Below are positions 25,522 to 34,208 of a DNA stretch of 64,000 nucleotides, piece after piece (positions within the stretch are counted from its first letter, which is position 1; every line of letters starts with the position of its first letter). The position numbers were made by a program, and so were the translations under genes. The DNA comes from JBCAXA01 sp038534295 (lineage in GTDB: Bacteria; Pseudomonadota; Gammaproteobacteria; Steroidobacterales; Woeseiaceae). The notes beneath the pieces were generated by a model that was not told the DNA's origin, searched no databases, and worked only from the letters and a program-made list of their open reading frames with translations. The stretch covers positions 1,426,001-1,490,000 of the forward strand of contig JBCAXA010000001.1 in the NCBI GenBank assembly GCA_038534295.1, written 5' to 3'.

Positions 25522-26634
25522 ATGGGGGTAGGCAAGACAACGTCGCGCGACATCGCCGAACGAGCGGGCGTCTCACAAGCAACCGTCTCACGGGCACTTC
25601 GAGACAGCCCGTTGGTGCGTCCGGAAACCCGCCAGCGTATTCGCGAAATCGCAACCGAGCTCAACTACCGCGTCGACCGCAGCGCCGCAGGACTGCGCAG
25701 TCGACAGAGCCGCACGCTAGCGCTGTTGATCTTTGAGGACCCGACATCGGACGACTCACAGATCAATCCGTTCTTCCTGTCGATGTTGGGCAGCGTGACC
25801 CGTGCTGCCGCGGCTGAGGGTTACGACTTGCTCGTGTCGTTTCAGCAGCTGAGCGAACACTGGCATTTGCGCTATGAAGCCAGCAATCGTGCAGACGGCA
25901 TCATTCTGTTGGGCTATGGCGACTACGTTAGCTACGGCGAACGGCTGCATGCGCTTGAAGACGCCGGCGCCCACTTCGTCATTTGGGGTCCAACCGTCGA
26001 AGATCAGCCAGGCTTATCGGTCGGTTGCGATAACGATCTCGGCGGACGACTGGCGACGGAGCATCTCATCAAACTGGGTCGGCGACGTATCGCGTTTATC
26101 GGCGAGGCCTCCGAGCACTGCCCCGAGTTCGCGCGGCGTCACGCGGGCTACGTCGACGCACTGCGCGATGCCGGCTTGACCGTAAACGCCGCACTGCAGC
26201 GCGATGCGGACAACCGGGAAACGGCCGGCGCTGACGCTATCGACAATTTGCTCGCCTCCGGCGAGCGCTTTGATGCCATCGTGGCAGCCAGCGACCTTAT
26301 GGCGATTGGCGCCATCAAAGCGCTGCAAGACGCCGGCCGGTCAATCCCGGACGACGTTGCCGTCGTTGGGTTCGATGACATTCCTGCCGCATCGTACGTC
26401 ACGCCAGCGTTGACGACCGTGCACCAAGATACGATTCGCGCGGGCGCGGCGTTGGTCGATACCGTTCTCAATGCGATTCGTGGCGAACCTATTGGCGCTC
26501 GACTGCTGGCGCCTACGTTGGTCGTGCGCGAGTCTTGCGGTGGCGCCTTCAGCGCACCTGGCGTAGCACCCGATACTCCCAAGGACCCAAACGTACGGTC
26601 GAATCAGCGTCCAGCGCGAGCGGCTCGTCGCTGA
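25522..26634 (+). CDS. LacI-family transcription regulator of the glucan locus
   Basis: The 370-residue protein has an N-terminal helix-turn-helix (TSRDIAERAGVSQATVSRALR, about residues 7-27), a hinge helix (SAAGLRSRQS) and a periplasmic-binding-protein-like ligand domain (from about 62 to 340) with the dimer-interface motif AVVGFDDIPAASYVTPALTTV. It is next to glycoside hydrolase genes and is the only regulator of this class in the window. It is therefore the natural candidate to bind the TGAATACGTATTCA palindromes upstream of the three glucan units. A maltodextrin-type effector is inferred. Its 3' end overlaps the convergent GH13 gene by 86 bp. Confidence 0.88.
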   Translation: MGVGKTTSRDIAERAGVSQATVSRALRDSPLVRPETRQRIREIATELNYRVDRSAAGLRSRQSRTLALLIFEDPTSDDSQINPFFLSMLGSVTRAAAAEGYDLLVSFQQLSEHWHLRYEASNRADGIILLGYGDYVSYGERLHALEDAGAHFVIWGPTVEDQPGLSVGCDNDLGGRLATEHLIKLGRRRIAFIGEASEHCPEFARRHAGYVDALRDAGLTVNAALQRDADNRETAGADAIDNLLASGERFDAIVAASDLMAIGAIKALQDAGRSIPDDVAVVGFDDIPAASYVTPALTTVHQDTIRAGAALVDTVLNAIRGEPIGARLLAPTLVVRESCGGAFSAPGVAPDTPKDPNVRSNQRPARAARR

Positions 26635-27946
26635 ACGCGTCGCGATAGCGCCCCTCGGCCAACGCTGAGCGGAAACCGACTTCGTGCGGCTGCGCGGAGA
26701 AATTGAAAACGGCCAACAGACGCGATGCATCGCGTTGCCGTACAAAGCTCAACACCTCCTCGGGCGCCGAATTCTCGACCGGAATCATGCGCCCGCCCCA
26801 CGCCCCGTTCCACAACGCGGCCTCGCGTTTTTTCAGCGCAAACAGATCGCGATAGAGCGCACCGATTGGATGCGTTTGCCACTCGATGGGATCGCGTTCG
26901 AAAAATTCGAGCCGTTTGGCGTTGCCGGCTTCCTGACCGTTATAAATGAGCGGGATACCCTCACCGACCACCGACAGCACGATAGCCGCCGGCAGCGCGT
27001 CGCCGAACATTTCAAACTGCGTGCCCTCCCAGCTGTTTTTATCGTGGTTGGAAACGAAGGTCATGCGCATCGCGTCGGCCGGCCACGCGCTTTCATTGGC
27101 CGAGTAATAGCCGGCTAACGCACCGGTATTGGCGTGACCCATCGCAATACCGTGCATCGCTGAGTACCAGCTCCAGGCATAGCTCGCATTGAACGCTCGG
27201 GCGTGCAAGTCGCGTGTTTCCCACTCGGCAAGCATAAAGACCGGCTTGATCGTATCGAGCTCGCGCCGTACGTCTTCCCAGAAGTCGAGCGGCACGTAGC
27301 CCGCGACATCACAGCGAAAACCGTCGACATCGAACTCGCGCACCCAGTATGCGAGCGCATCACGCATGTACGCGCGCAAACCGATCTGGTCGTAGTCAAG
27401 ATCGATGATGTCCGACCAGTCCCACCACGGCGTGGGCATGAAGTCGCCGTCCCATTTGCGCACGTACCAGTCCGGGTGCTCATCGACGAGCGGGTTGTCC
27501 CACGCCGTGTGATTGGCGACCCAGTCGAGAATGACGTAGAGACCGGCATCGTGCGCCGCCGCGACAAATTCGGCGAAATCGTCTTTGTCGCCGAATTCGG
27601 GATTGATGCTGTAGTAGTCACGCACCGCATACGGACTGCCCAGCGTGCCTTTGCGGTTTTTTTCGCCAATTTCGTGAATTGGCATTAGCCAGAGAATGCG
27701 CGCGCCAAGCGCCGCGATGCGCGGCAGTTCGGCGCGGGCCGCATCGAACGTCCCTTCTTTGGTGAATTGGCGAACGTTCATTTGGTAGATCGCCGCATCG
27801 CGCGTCCATGCGGGATGGGTCAGCTTGACGTACGGCTCTGGCATAAGGGCCGGATCGATCGCCGGCTCGTCCGCCAGCAGCGATGCAGTACCGCCAGCAA
27901 GCGTCAGTGCACCGAGCACAAGACCGGCAACAGTTCGTCTGAACAC
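26549..27946 (-). CDS. Exported GH13 alpha-amylase-family enzyme
   Basis: The 465-residue product starts at GTG with GAGGAG upstream and has a signal peptide (ending near SLLADEPA), so it works in the periplasm. The GH13 barrel is clear: YQMNVRQFT, WLMPIHEIGEKNRKG, the nucleophile Asp213 in GFRCDVAG, acid/base Glu241 in MLAEWE, and the stabiliser Asp302 in FVSNHDKNSW. It has a short C-terminal beta domain. It is the last gene of the receptor-halogenase unit, 34 bp after the halogenase-like stop. Alpha-1,4-glucan hydrolysis is expected; the exact product pattern cannot be read from sequence. Confidence 0.88.
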   Translation of the reverse strand: MFRRTVAGLVLGALTLAGGTASLLADEPAIDPALMPEPYVKLTHPAWTRDAAIYQMNVRQFTKEGTFDAARAELPRIAALGARILWLMPIHEIGEKNRKGTLGSPYAVRDYYSINPEFGDKDDFAEFVAAAHDAGLYVILDWVANHTAWDNPLVDEHPDWYVRKWDGDFMPTPWWDWSDIIDLDYDQIGLRAYMRDALAYWVREFDVDGFRCDVAGYVPLDFWEDVRRELDTIKPVFMLAEWETRDLHARAFNASYAWSWYSAMHGIAMGHANTGALAGYYSANESAWPADAMRMTFVSNHDKNSWEGTQFEMFGDALPAAIVLSVVGEGIPLIYNGQEAGNAKRLEFFERDPIEWQTHPIGALYRDLFALKKREAALWNGAWGGRMIPVENSAPEEVLSFVRQRDASRLLAVFNFSAQPHEVGFRSALAEGRYRDAFSDEPLALDADSTVRLGPWEYRVLRQVR

Positions 27947-27980
27947 AGTGTTCTCCTCGAGTTAGTCGGCGGACGGGCGC

Positions 27981-29498
27981 TCAGGCCATCGATGCCAAAC
28001 CGCGCTGCGGTTGAGCGCGCAGCGTGGCGGCATGTGATTCGAAGTTCAGCGCGCAGCCGGCGAGAAAATTCTCCACACCTTTATCAACGAACAAGTCGCC
28101 GCGATTAGGCTGATTTTCCGCCAGCGCCGGGAACGTGCCGTAACCGGCCAACAGGCAATGCCACGAGCGGGTGTCAAAGTGCGACTTGAGCTGTTGGCGC
28201 TGAATCTCGACCGACAGGTCTTCGCGCCGATACCAGACATCGAACATGTGCCGCAACGAATCGGACAACGCGTTGTTATCGCGCGCGGCAACCCAATACT
28301 CGCTGTCGGACCTCGTGTTGAGTTTGTAGTGCGCGACGATGTAATCACGGACCCGTTCGAAGCGATCGGTGATGGTCGCATTGAATGCCTTGCGCCCGTC
28401 CGCGGCAAAGCCGGCTTGCTCCCAGGCGTCCATGAACAATTCGACGGACACCTGCACCAGCAGCAGAGCGGTTGCCTCAAGCGGTTCGATGAAACCTTGC
28501 GCCAGACCGACCGCCAGGCAGTTGTTGTCCCAGTGCCGGTCGAGCTGACCCACGCGCATTTTGAGATGCCGGGCGTCAAAGCAACCGTCGAGATCGCCGA
28601 CCAGGCGCCTCAGTTCGGTCTCGGCCGCATCCGCGTCAATAAAGTCCGAGCTATAGACGTAACCGTTACCGAAACGACTGGTAAGCGGGATGTGCCAGCA
28701 CCAGCCGGCCGACATTGCCACCGATACCGTCTCGCACGGCAGCTCGTCGTTGGCTGGCCCGGGCAGAGCAACCGCCGCGTCATTGAACAAATTGTTCTTG
28801 AAACTCTTGAATGGCACTCCGAGCGATTTCTGGATCAGCAAACCGGCAAACCCGGTGCAGTCGACAAAAAAATCGCCGTCGATGCGACCGGCATCGACCG
28901 TCGTCACCGCGTCGATGGTGCCATCGGTGATGTGAACGTCCGTGACACGCGTGGCAATGTGGCGCACGCCGCGCGACGTCCCAAGCTCGGCGAGGAAGCG
29001 GCCCAGCAGCAGCGCGTCGAAGTGATAGCCATAATCGACGTCGAAAGGGAAATTCTCTGGCGTCAGCGGCGCGCGATGTTGCCGCGCGAGCTGACCGTTC
29101 AAAAAGAAGTCGTCAGGTTGCGTGTTCACATCCAAACCGAGTCGGCGAGTTCGGCAGTTGGTTAGAAAGTCGTTCGTCGTGAAGCTGTCGGGCTGCGAAA
29201 AGAACGGATGCCGGTAGCTCGCTCGGCCGGATGCCGGACTCCAGCCGTCAAAGCGAATGCCGACTTTGTAGGTCGCGGCGCAGTGCGGCATCCAGTCGGC
29301 ATCGTCGACACCGATCAACTCGAAGAAACGCTTGAGTGTCGGCGTCGATCCTTCGCCAACGCCAATGGTGCCGATAGCCGGCGATTCGAGCAGCGTGACT
29401 TTGACAGCATCTGCCTGCCAGCGGCGCACAAACAGGTTTGCCGCCATCCACCCGGCCGTACCGCCACCGACGATGACGATATGCCGCGGCGTCGTCAT
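27981..29498 (-). CDS. Flavin-dependent tryptophan-halogenase-family protein A
   Basis: The 505-residue protein has the FAD-binding GGGTAGW motif (about residues 11-17) and GVGEGSTP. The halogenase Lys is present in the segment TYKVGIRFDGW, the signature WxWxIP appears as WCWHIP, and the conserved Glu is in GFIEPLEAT. These residues are what separates halogenases from simple monooxygenases. It starts with ATGA overlap to protein B, so the two are translated as a pair. Members of this family often sit in TonB-receptor/glycoside-hydrolase loci, where their natural substrate is mostly unknown. It would need a flavin reductase partner, and none is adjacent. Confidence 0.85.
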   Translation of the reverse strand: MTTPRHIVIVGGGTAGWMAANLFVRRWQADAVKVTLLESPAIGTIGVGEGSTPTLKRFFELIGVDDADWMPHCAATYKVGIRFDGWSPASGRASYRHPFFSQPDSFTTNDFLTNCRTRRLGLDVNTQPDDFFLNGQLARQHRAPLTPENFPFDVDYGYHFDALLLGRFLAELGTSRGVRHIATRVTDVHITDGTIDAVTTVDAGRIDGDFFVDCTGFAGLLIQKSLGVPFKSFKNNLFNDAAVALPGPANDELPCETVSVAMSAGWCWHIPLTSRFGNGYVYSSDFIDADAAETELRRLVGDLDGCFDARHLKMRVGQLDRHWDNNCLAVGLAQGFIEPLEATALLLVQVSVELFMDAWEQAGFAADGRKAFNATITDRFERVRDYIVAHYKLNTRSDSEYWVAARDNNALSDSLRHMFDVWYRREDLSVEIQRQQLKSHFDTRSWHCLLAGYGTFPALAENQPNRGDLFVDKGVENFLAGCALNFESHAATLRAQPQRGLASMA

Positions 29499-30988
29499 GC
29501 CGCGCCCATGAACATCTCGAGGAAGCGATCGTGGGTTGGCATCTGCGGCAGCGGCTCCCGTTTGACGGCGGCCATGTTGCGCAGTTTGTCCTTGAGCTCG
29601 GCGTCCGACAGCGTGTCTGCCAGCGGGTGATAGTCCTCCGGCATGACGCCCTGCCCGACCATGACCTGCAGCCAGGATGGCTCGAGGAAAATATCGTACT
29701 GATCCTGCGTCAGTCGGCCGTCCGCGCGAAACACGTCGATCTTGCGCTGCAGTCGATCCGGGATCGGCATTTGCCGGAGGTCGCGCCAGAATTGGGTGTC
29801 GGTGCGCTCGTTGCGGTGGTAGTGCAGAATGATGAAATCGCGGATCAGCTCAAACTCAATCTGCGATTGCCGGTTGTATTCCTCGATCAGCTCGTCGGTG
29901 ACACCGGCATGTGGGAACAAATGAATCAGTCGCACCACCGCCGACTGAATGAGATAGATGCTGGTCGATTCGAGCGGCTCGAGAAAACCGCTGGAAAGCC
30001 CAACCGCAACGACGTTGCGATTCCACTGCCGGCGCACGCGGCCAGTGCGAAACGGGATAATGCGCGGCTCGTCGACGGCTTTCGAATCGAGGTTGTTGAG
30101 CAGAATGTCGGCAGCCTGCTCATCCGTTAGATACCGATCGCAATAGACCAGCCCGTTGCCGTTGCGGTGCTGCAGCGGAATACGCCATTGCCAGCCGGCG
30201 CCATGGGCAATCGAGCGCGTAAACGGCAGCGTCGATTCGAAACGCTCCGACGGCACGGCCATGGCGCGGTTGCAGGGCAGCCAGTGGCTCCAGTCCTCGA
30301 AACCGGTACCGAGCGTCTTGGCAATGAGCAGGCCGCGACCACCCGAGCAATCGATAAAGAAATCGCCACTGACGTGACCGCCGCCGCGCAGTTTGAGCCC
30401 GGTGACGTGGCCGCTTTCGGGGTCGACGTCGACGTCGTCGATCAGACCCTCGGTACGAACGACGCCGCGCGCCTCGCTGTATCGCCGCAGATACTGACCG
30501 TACAGCGACGAATCAAAATGGTACGCATAGACCAGCTCCCACGTTGGATCCGGCACCTGCATTTTCGCGAACTTGTTCGCTTCGCAGGCGAGGTAGCTCA
30601 GGTCGTAGTCCCACAAATTGGTGTCGTGTCCGTCAAGACGGGCACGATTCCAATAATGATGAAAATGGCAAAACGCTTGACTGCGACCTGGCGCACCGAA
30701 CGTGTGGTAGTACGACTCGCCCGGTACGCGCCAGTTCTCGAAGCGGATCGCGAGCTTGATGGTCGCCTTGGTCTCGCGAAGAAACTCGGCCTCGTCGAGG
30801 CCAAGCACTTGGTTGACGGTCTGAATCGGCGGGATCGTCGCCTCGCCCACGCCGACGATACCAATCTGCTCCGACTCGACCAGCTCGATGGCAACGCCCG
30901 CACCGAGCACGCGACGCAACAGCGCCGCGCTCATCCAGCCGGCGGTCCCGCCACCGACGACGACAACTTTGCGAATCGGATCTCTCAT
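29495..30988 (-). CDS. Flavin-dependent tryptophan-halogenase-family protein B
   Basis: The 497-residue protein has GGGTAGW (about residues 11-17), GVGEATIPP, the Lys of TIKLAIRFENW, the signature GWQWRIP and the Glu of GFLEPLESTSIY. All known key halogenase positions are therefore kept, and its FAD region is closer to characterised tryptophan 7-halogenases than protein A. A TTG 24 bp upstream is an alternative start. It sits between the TonB receptor (with a terminator-like hairpin between them) and protein A. Protein A and B share only family-level similarity, so they are unlikely to be a recent duplicate. Confidence 0.87.
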   Translation of the reverse strand: MRDPIRKVVVVGGGTAGWMSAALLRRVLGAGVAIELVESEQIGIVGVGEATIPPIQTVNQVLGLDEAEFLRETKATIKLAIRFENWRVPGESYYHTFGAPGRSQAFCHFHHYWNRARLDGHDTNLWDYDLSYLACEANKFAKMQVPDPTWELVYAYHFDSSLYGQYLRRYSEARGVVRTEGLIDDVDVDPESGHVTGLKLRGGGHVSGDFFIDCSGGRGLLIAKTLGTGFEDWSHWLPCNRAMAVPSERFESTLPFTRSIAHGAGWQWRIPLQHRNGNGLVYCDRYLTDEQAADILLNNLDSKAVDEPRIIPFRTGRVRRQWNRNVVAVGLSSGFLEPLESTSIYLIQSAVVRLIHLFPHAGVTDELIEEYNRQSQIEFELIRDFIILHYHRNERTDTQFWRDLRQMPIPDRLQRKIDVFRADGRLTQDQYDIFLEPSWLQVMVGQGVMPEDYHPLADTLSDAELKDKLRNMAAVKREPLPQMPTHDRFLEMFMGAA

Positions 30989-31066
30989 CGACACCCAAAC
31001 ATCGTGGACCAAAGCTCAAAGATCGACAAGACAGTGTCGGCTTAGTGTCAATCCCTGGAAAGCGAA

Positions 31067-31095
31067 ACCCCCACCCGCCGAAGCGGGTAAGGGGT
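31067..31095 (-). terminator. UUCG-loop hairpin after the TonB receptor gene
   Basis: On the minus strand the sequence folds as ACCCC-TT-ACCCGC with a TTCG tetraloop and GCGGGT-GGGGT, followed by TTTCGCTTT. It starts 33 bp past the receptor stop and lies before the halogenase genes. The weak U tract suggests partial termination that would give more receptor than halogenase message. Confidence 0.65.
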
Positions 31096-31127
31096 CTCGG
31101 GGGGACAAACGCGGTAGCGTCTTCCTC

Positions 31128-34040
31128 CTAACGGAACCTGTAGATTGCCGTTAGCAGGTAGTTTGCGCCGAAGGTCTGGAAGCGCGTGATCTCTCGTGCA
31201 TCGCCAGGGTTGGTCAGCGCGGTGTCCTCATCGGTCAGGTTCTGACCTTGCAGGGCAACGAACAGGCCGTCGAGCGACTCGATGCCGGCCAAGCCGAAGT
31301 CGAAGCTGATCTGCGCATCCAGCAACTCAGCGCCTTGATCGGTGGCGGGTACCAGCGACAGGCTAATGCCGCGGTCTTCGGTTAGGAAGCTCGAACGCTT
31401 GGTTCCCGACAACCGCGCCGCGAAACCACCGCGCTCGTAGAACACCGTCGCTTGATAGATCTCGTCCGAAAGCCCTGGCACTGCACCGCCGTCGTCGAGA
31501 TCACCGTCGTTAAACGCCGCAGAGGCCACGACACCGAACCCATCGAGGACATCGGTGAACATGCCGAACGGCAAGGTCGCCTGCAGCTCGTAGCCGCGTA
31601 CCGAACCGGTGAGACCGTCCTCGCGGAACGTCACCACGCCCTGGAACAGCTGCGGCTCGAACACTTGACCGCCGTCGACCACCTGGTGGAAGCCTGGAAT
31701 AAAGAAATCGGTGAAGTCGGCAACGAATGCGCCTTCGCGATGCCAGTTGACCAGGTCCTTATAGAAGTAGGCCACCGACACGAAGCCGTCATCGGCGAAG
31801 TACCACTCGTAGCTAAAATCCAAGTTATCGGATTCGAGCGGCTTCAGCGTCGGATTGCCGGCACTGCCTTTCCATGCGCTGTTTTCGACGTCGGTCGTCT
31901 CGGTAACGTTGGCCAGATTGAATGCGAAGCTCACCTGATTGTTGGGCCGCATGTCGTCGATACGCGGCCGACTGATCGTCGACGATGCCGCGAAGCGCAG
32001 GAGGTGGTTCTCGGCCAGTTCGTAGTTGAGGTTTAGGCTCGGCAAAACATCCGTGAAACTGTCGCCGCCGGTAGTCGACTGTGCGTCGACAAAACCCGTC
32101 GGCCCAGAGAACGAATCGAAACCGCTGGCGGTTTGATCGGTATCGATGACCTGAACGCCAACGTTGCCGTACAGCGCTCGGCCGCCTACCTCCGTATCGA
32201 ATTCCAGCTTACCGTAGAGCGTTACGACCTCTTCTTCGACGACGTAGGTGTCACCGAGCCGGCCCGTTTCGATCAACGCGGCATCAGTTTCTGTGTAGAA
32301 ACCGGATTCGAACAAAGCTAGGCCGTCATACGCGACGACCCCTGGAATGCCGATAAAACTCAAGTCCGTGACACCAACGCGGAAAGCGTCCGGAATTGGC
32401 GCGTCGGAAGGCCAGTCTGGCGCGGTCAAATAGGCGCCACCGTTGACCTTGGTTTTCTCGCGATCCGAATAGTTAACGCCGAACTGCACGCCGGTCAGCA
32501 TACCAACGTCGAGCGCCCGTTCACCGTCGAGTCGCACTGTCAGCAGTTGCTCATCGAACAGCGGCTCATTGACGAAACCGTCCTGCGCTTGGCTGGGTCC
32601 AATGCCGGGCGCCGCCGGTGTTTCGGCGAATTGGGCAACGGGGCCCAGAGCACCGCCCCAGGACTGCGGGCCGGCCAAGCGAACGACCGAAAAGTCGGAC
32701 AGATCGGTTGGCGCCGCCGTCGGATGGTCCAAGTACATCGCACCCGTGCCGGTCATCTGGAACGAACGAATCGTCGGGCCGCCTTGCGTCGCCAGGTTTG
32801 CGCGGCCGACACCCGAGTAGCTTTCAACATTGGTAATACGTTTTGAAACGTCGGAATAGGCGACGTCGAACGTCGTGGTCCAGTCTTCGGTCAGCAGGTA
32901 TTCCAAGTTGAAGCCGAACGTCGTGAGCTCACCGACTTCACTCTCGGAATCGTTTCTGATTACCGACGTGAAGCCACCGTCGATATCGGCAGCAGTTACC
33001 AGACCGTTCTCGACTTCCGTGACGGTGTAGGTACCGGTGCCCCACTCCGCGCCACCTTCTTCGACGCCGCGGAAAACTTTGTCTTCCTGGAAGTCAATGT
33101 AGAGGGCATCCAACGTCATGCTCAGCCGATCATTCGGTTCGAACTGGACAATACCGGTGAAGGTGTCTCGTTCGAGTATCGCCGAGCGCACGAACGAATC
33201 GTGGCCGCCGAGAATGGTCTCGGTACCATCCAAGGTAACGCCCGGTGCCGCGTTCGCGACATTGACGGTCGGATATCCCCAGCCGCGGAATTGCTGCTCC
33301 TGGCTCGGTGACTCGGTTGACGCGATCGCAAGCGCGACCCCGATCGTGTCGTCGGCGTATTTGTCCGAGAAATTCAGGGCGAGCCGGTGACCATTGTCAT
33401 CGAAGTCCGGATTGCCGGAATCGAGTTCGTTCTGCTCGATGATGCCGGTGAAACCAAGCGTCGGATTGGCATCGAGCGGCCGTACGGTGCGCAAATCGAT
33501 GCCGCCGCCGATTCCCTGGAACGGCAAGGTGGCATCGGCCGACTTGTAAATGACGATGCCGCTGACGATTTCAGACGGATACAGGTCGTACTCGACGCCG
33601 CGGTTGTCGCCGATACCGAGCAGTTCGCGACCGTTCAGCGTCGAGCCAACGTACTCTTCGCGGAAGCCGCGGACCGAAATACCGCTGGTACGACCGTTGA
33701 CCCGCGCGCCGGCGAGACCGGGAATGCGCGCGATCGATTCAGCAATACTCGAATCGGGCAGCTTGCCGATGTCCTCGGCCGACAGCGCCTCGACGATCGT
33801 CGACGATTCGCGTTTCGTACCAATGGCCGTTACCAGCGACTGGCGGTATTGACCGTACGTGACGACTTCCTCGATCGGGTCGCCGCTCGAGTTGTCCTGA
33901 GCCAATGCGATCGATGGCAACACCATCGCGCCGGCCAAAGCCGTTGCGACTGCTGCGGAAACCGCGGTTCGTTTTGCAGGAATGACTGCAGCCGAGTCGG
34001 CCTGGCGCGCACGAGATGCGCGCTGACGCTTAGAACCCAT
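31128..34040 (-). CDS. TonB-dependent receptor for glucan oligosaccharides
   Basis: The 970-residue receptor has a long basic leader and a signal peptide ending near IALAQD. A TonB-box-like EEVVTYG and the plug signature ALSAEDIGKLPDSSIAESI follow, then NGRTSGISVRGF and LNGRELL, and a large barrel ending in AIYRFR. The plug pattern is that of the Xanthomonas/Caulobacter-type receptors used for carbohydrate uptake. GGGGGG lies 6 bp before the ATG at 34040. Its promoter region carries two copies of the LacI-type palindrome. Co-location with GH13, GH97 and sugar carriers points to maltodextrin-type substrates. Confidence 0.9.
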   Translation of the reverse strand: MGSKRQRASRARQADSAAVIPAKRTAVSAAVATALAGAMVLPSIALAQDNSSGDPIEEVVTYGQYRQSLVTAIGTKRESSTIVEALSAEDIGKLPDSSIAESIARIPGLAGARVNGRTSGISVRGFREEYVGSTLNGRELLGIGDNRGVEYDLYPSEIVSGIVIYKSADATLPFQGIGGGIDLRTVRPLDANPTLGFTGIIEQNELDSGNPDFDDNGHRLALNFSDKYADDTIGVALAIASTESPSQEQQFRGWGYPTVNVANAAPGVTLDGTETILGGHDSFVRSAILERDTFTGIVQFEPNDRLSMTLDALYIDFQEDKVFRGVEEGGAEWGTGTYTVTEVENGLVTAADIDGGFTSVIRNDSESEVGELTTFGFNLEYLLTEDWTTTFDVAYSDVSKRITNVESYSGVGRANLATQGGPTIRSFQMTGTGAMYLDHPTAAPTDLSDFSVVRLAGPQSWGGALGPVAQFAETPAAPGIGPSQAQDGFVNEPLFDEQLLTVRLDGERALDVGMLTGVQFGVNYSDREKTKVNGGAYLTAPDWPSDAPIPDAFRVGVTDLSFIGIPGVVAYDGLALFESGFYTETDAALIETGRLGDTYVVEEEVVTLYGKLEFDTEVGGRALYGNVGVQVIDTDQTASGFDSFSGPTGFVDAQSTTGGDSFTDVLPSLNLNYELAENHLLRFAASSTISRPRIDDMRPNNQVSFAFNLANVTETTDVENSAWKGSAGNPTLKPLESDNLDFSYEWYFADDGFVSVAYFYKDLVNWHREGAFVADFTDFFIPGFHQVVDGGQVFEPQLFQGVVTFREDGLTGSVRGYELQATLPFGMFTDVLDGFGVVASAAFNDGDLDDGGAVPGLSDEIYQATVFYERGGFAARLSGTKRSSFLTEDRGISLSLVPATDQGAELLDAQISFDFGLAGIESLDGLFVALQGQNLTDEDTALTNPGDAREITRFQTFGANYLLTAIYRFR

Positions 34041-34081
34041 CGATACCCCCCCGATTGGTACGTGTTATTTAGGTCACGTCC

Positions 34082-34149
34082 AGACTAGGCTTGTAGCGGC
34101 GCTACCACAATCCGATGCAAACGTATTCATACAGTTGAATACGTATTCA
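34082..34149 (-). promoter_or_regulatory. Receptor promoter with two LacI-type operators
   Basis: TGAATACGTATTCA at 34136-34149 is a perfect 14-bp palindrome with central CG, the hallmark of LacI-family operators. A degenerate copy TGCAAACGTATTCA lies at 34116-34129, 20 bp (two helical turns) away. Downstream on the minus strand, TTGTGG (34105-34110) and TAGTCT (34082-34087) with a 17-bp spacer make a plausible promoter. The operators lie just upstream of the -35, so either repression or activation is possible. Confidence 0.75.
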
Positions 34150-34208
34150 TTGAAGTTGCCCAGGGAACCTTTTTCGGGCTCGGAAGTAATCAGGAATTGC
34201 GCCGCTGC

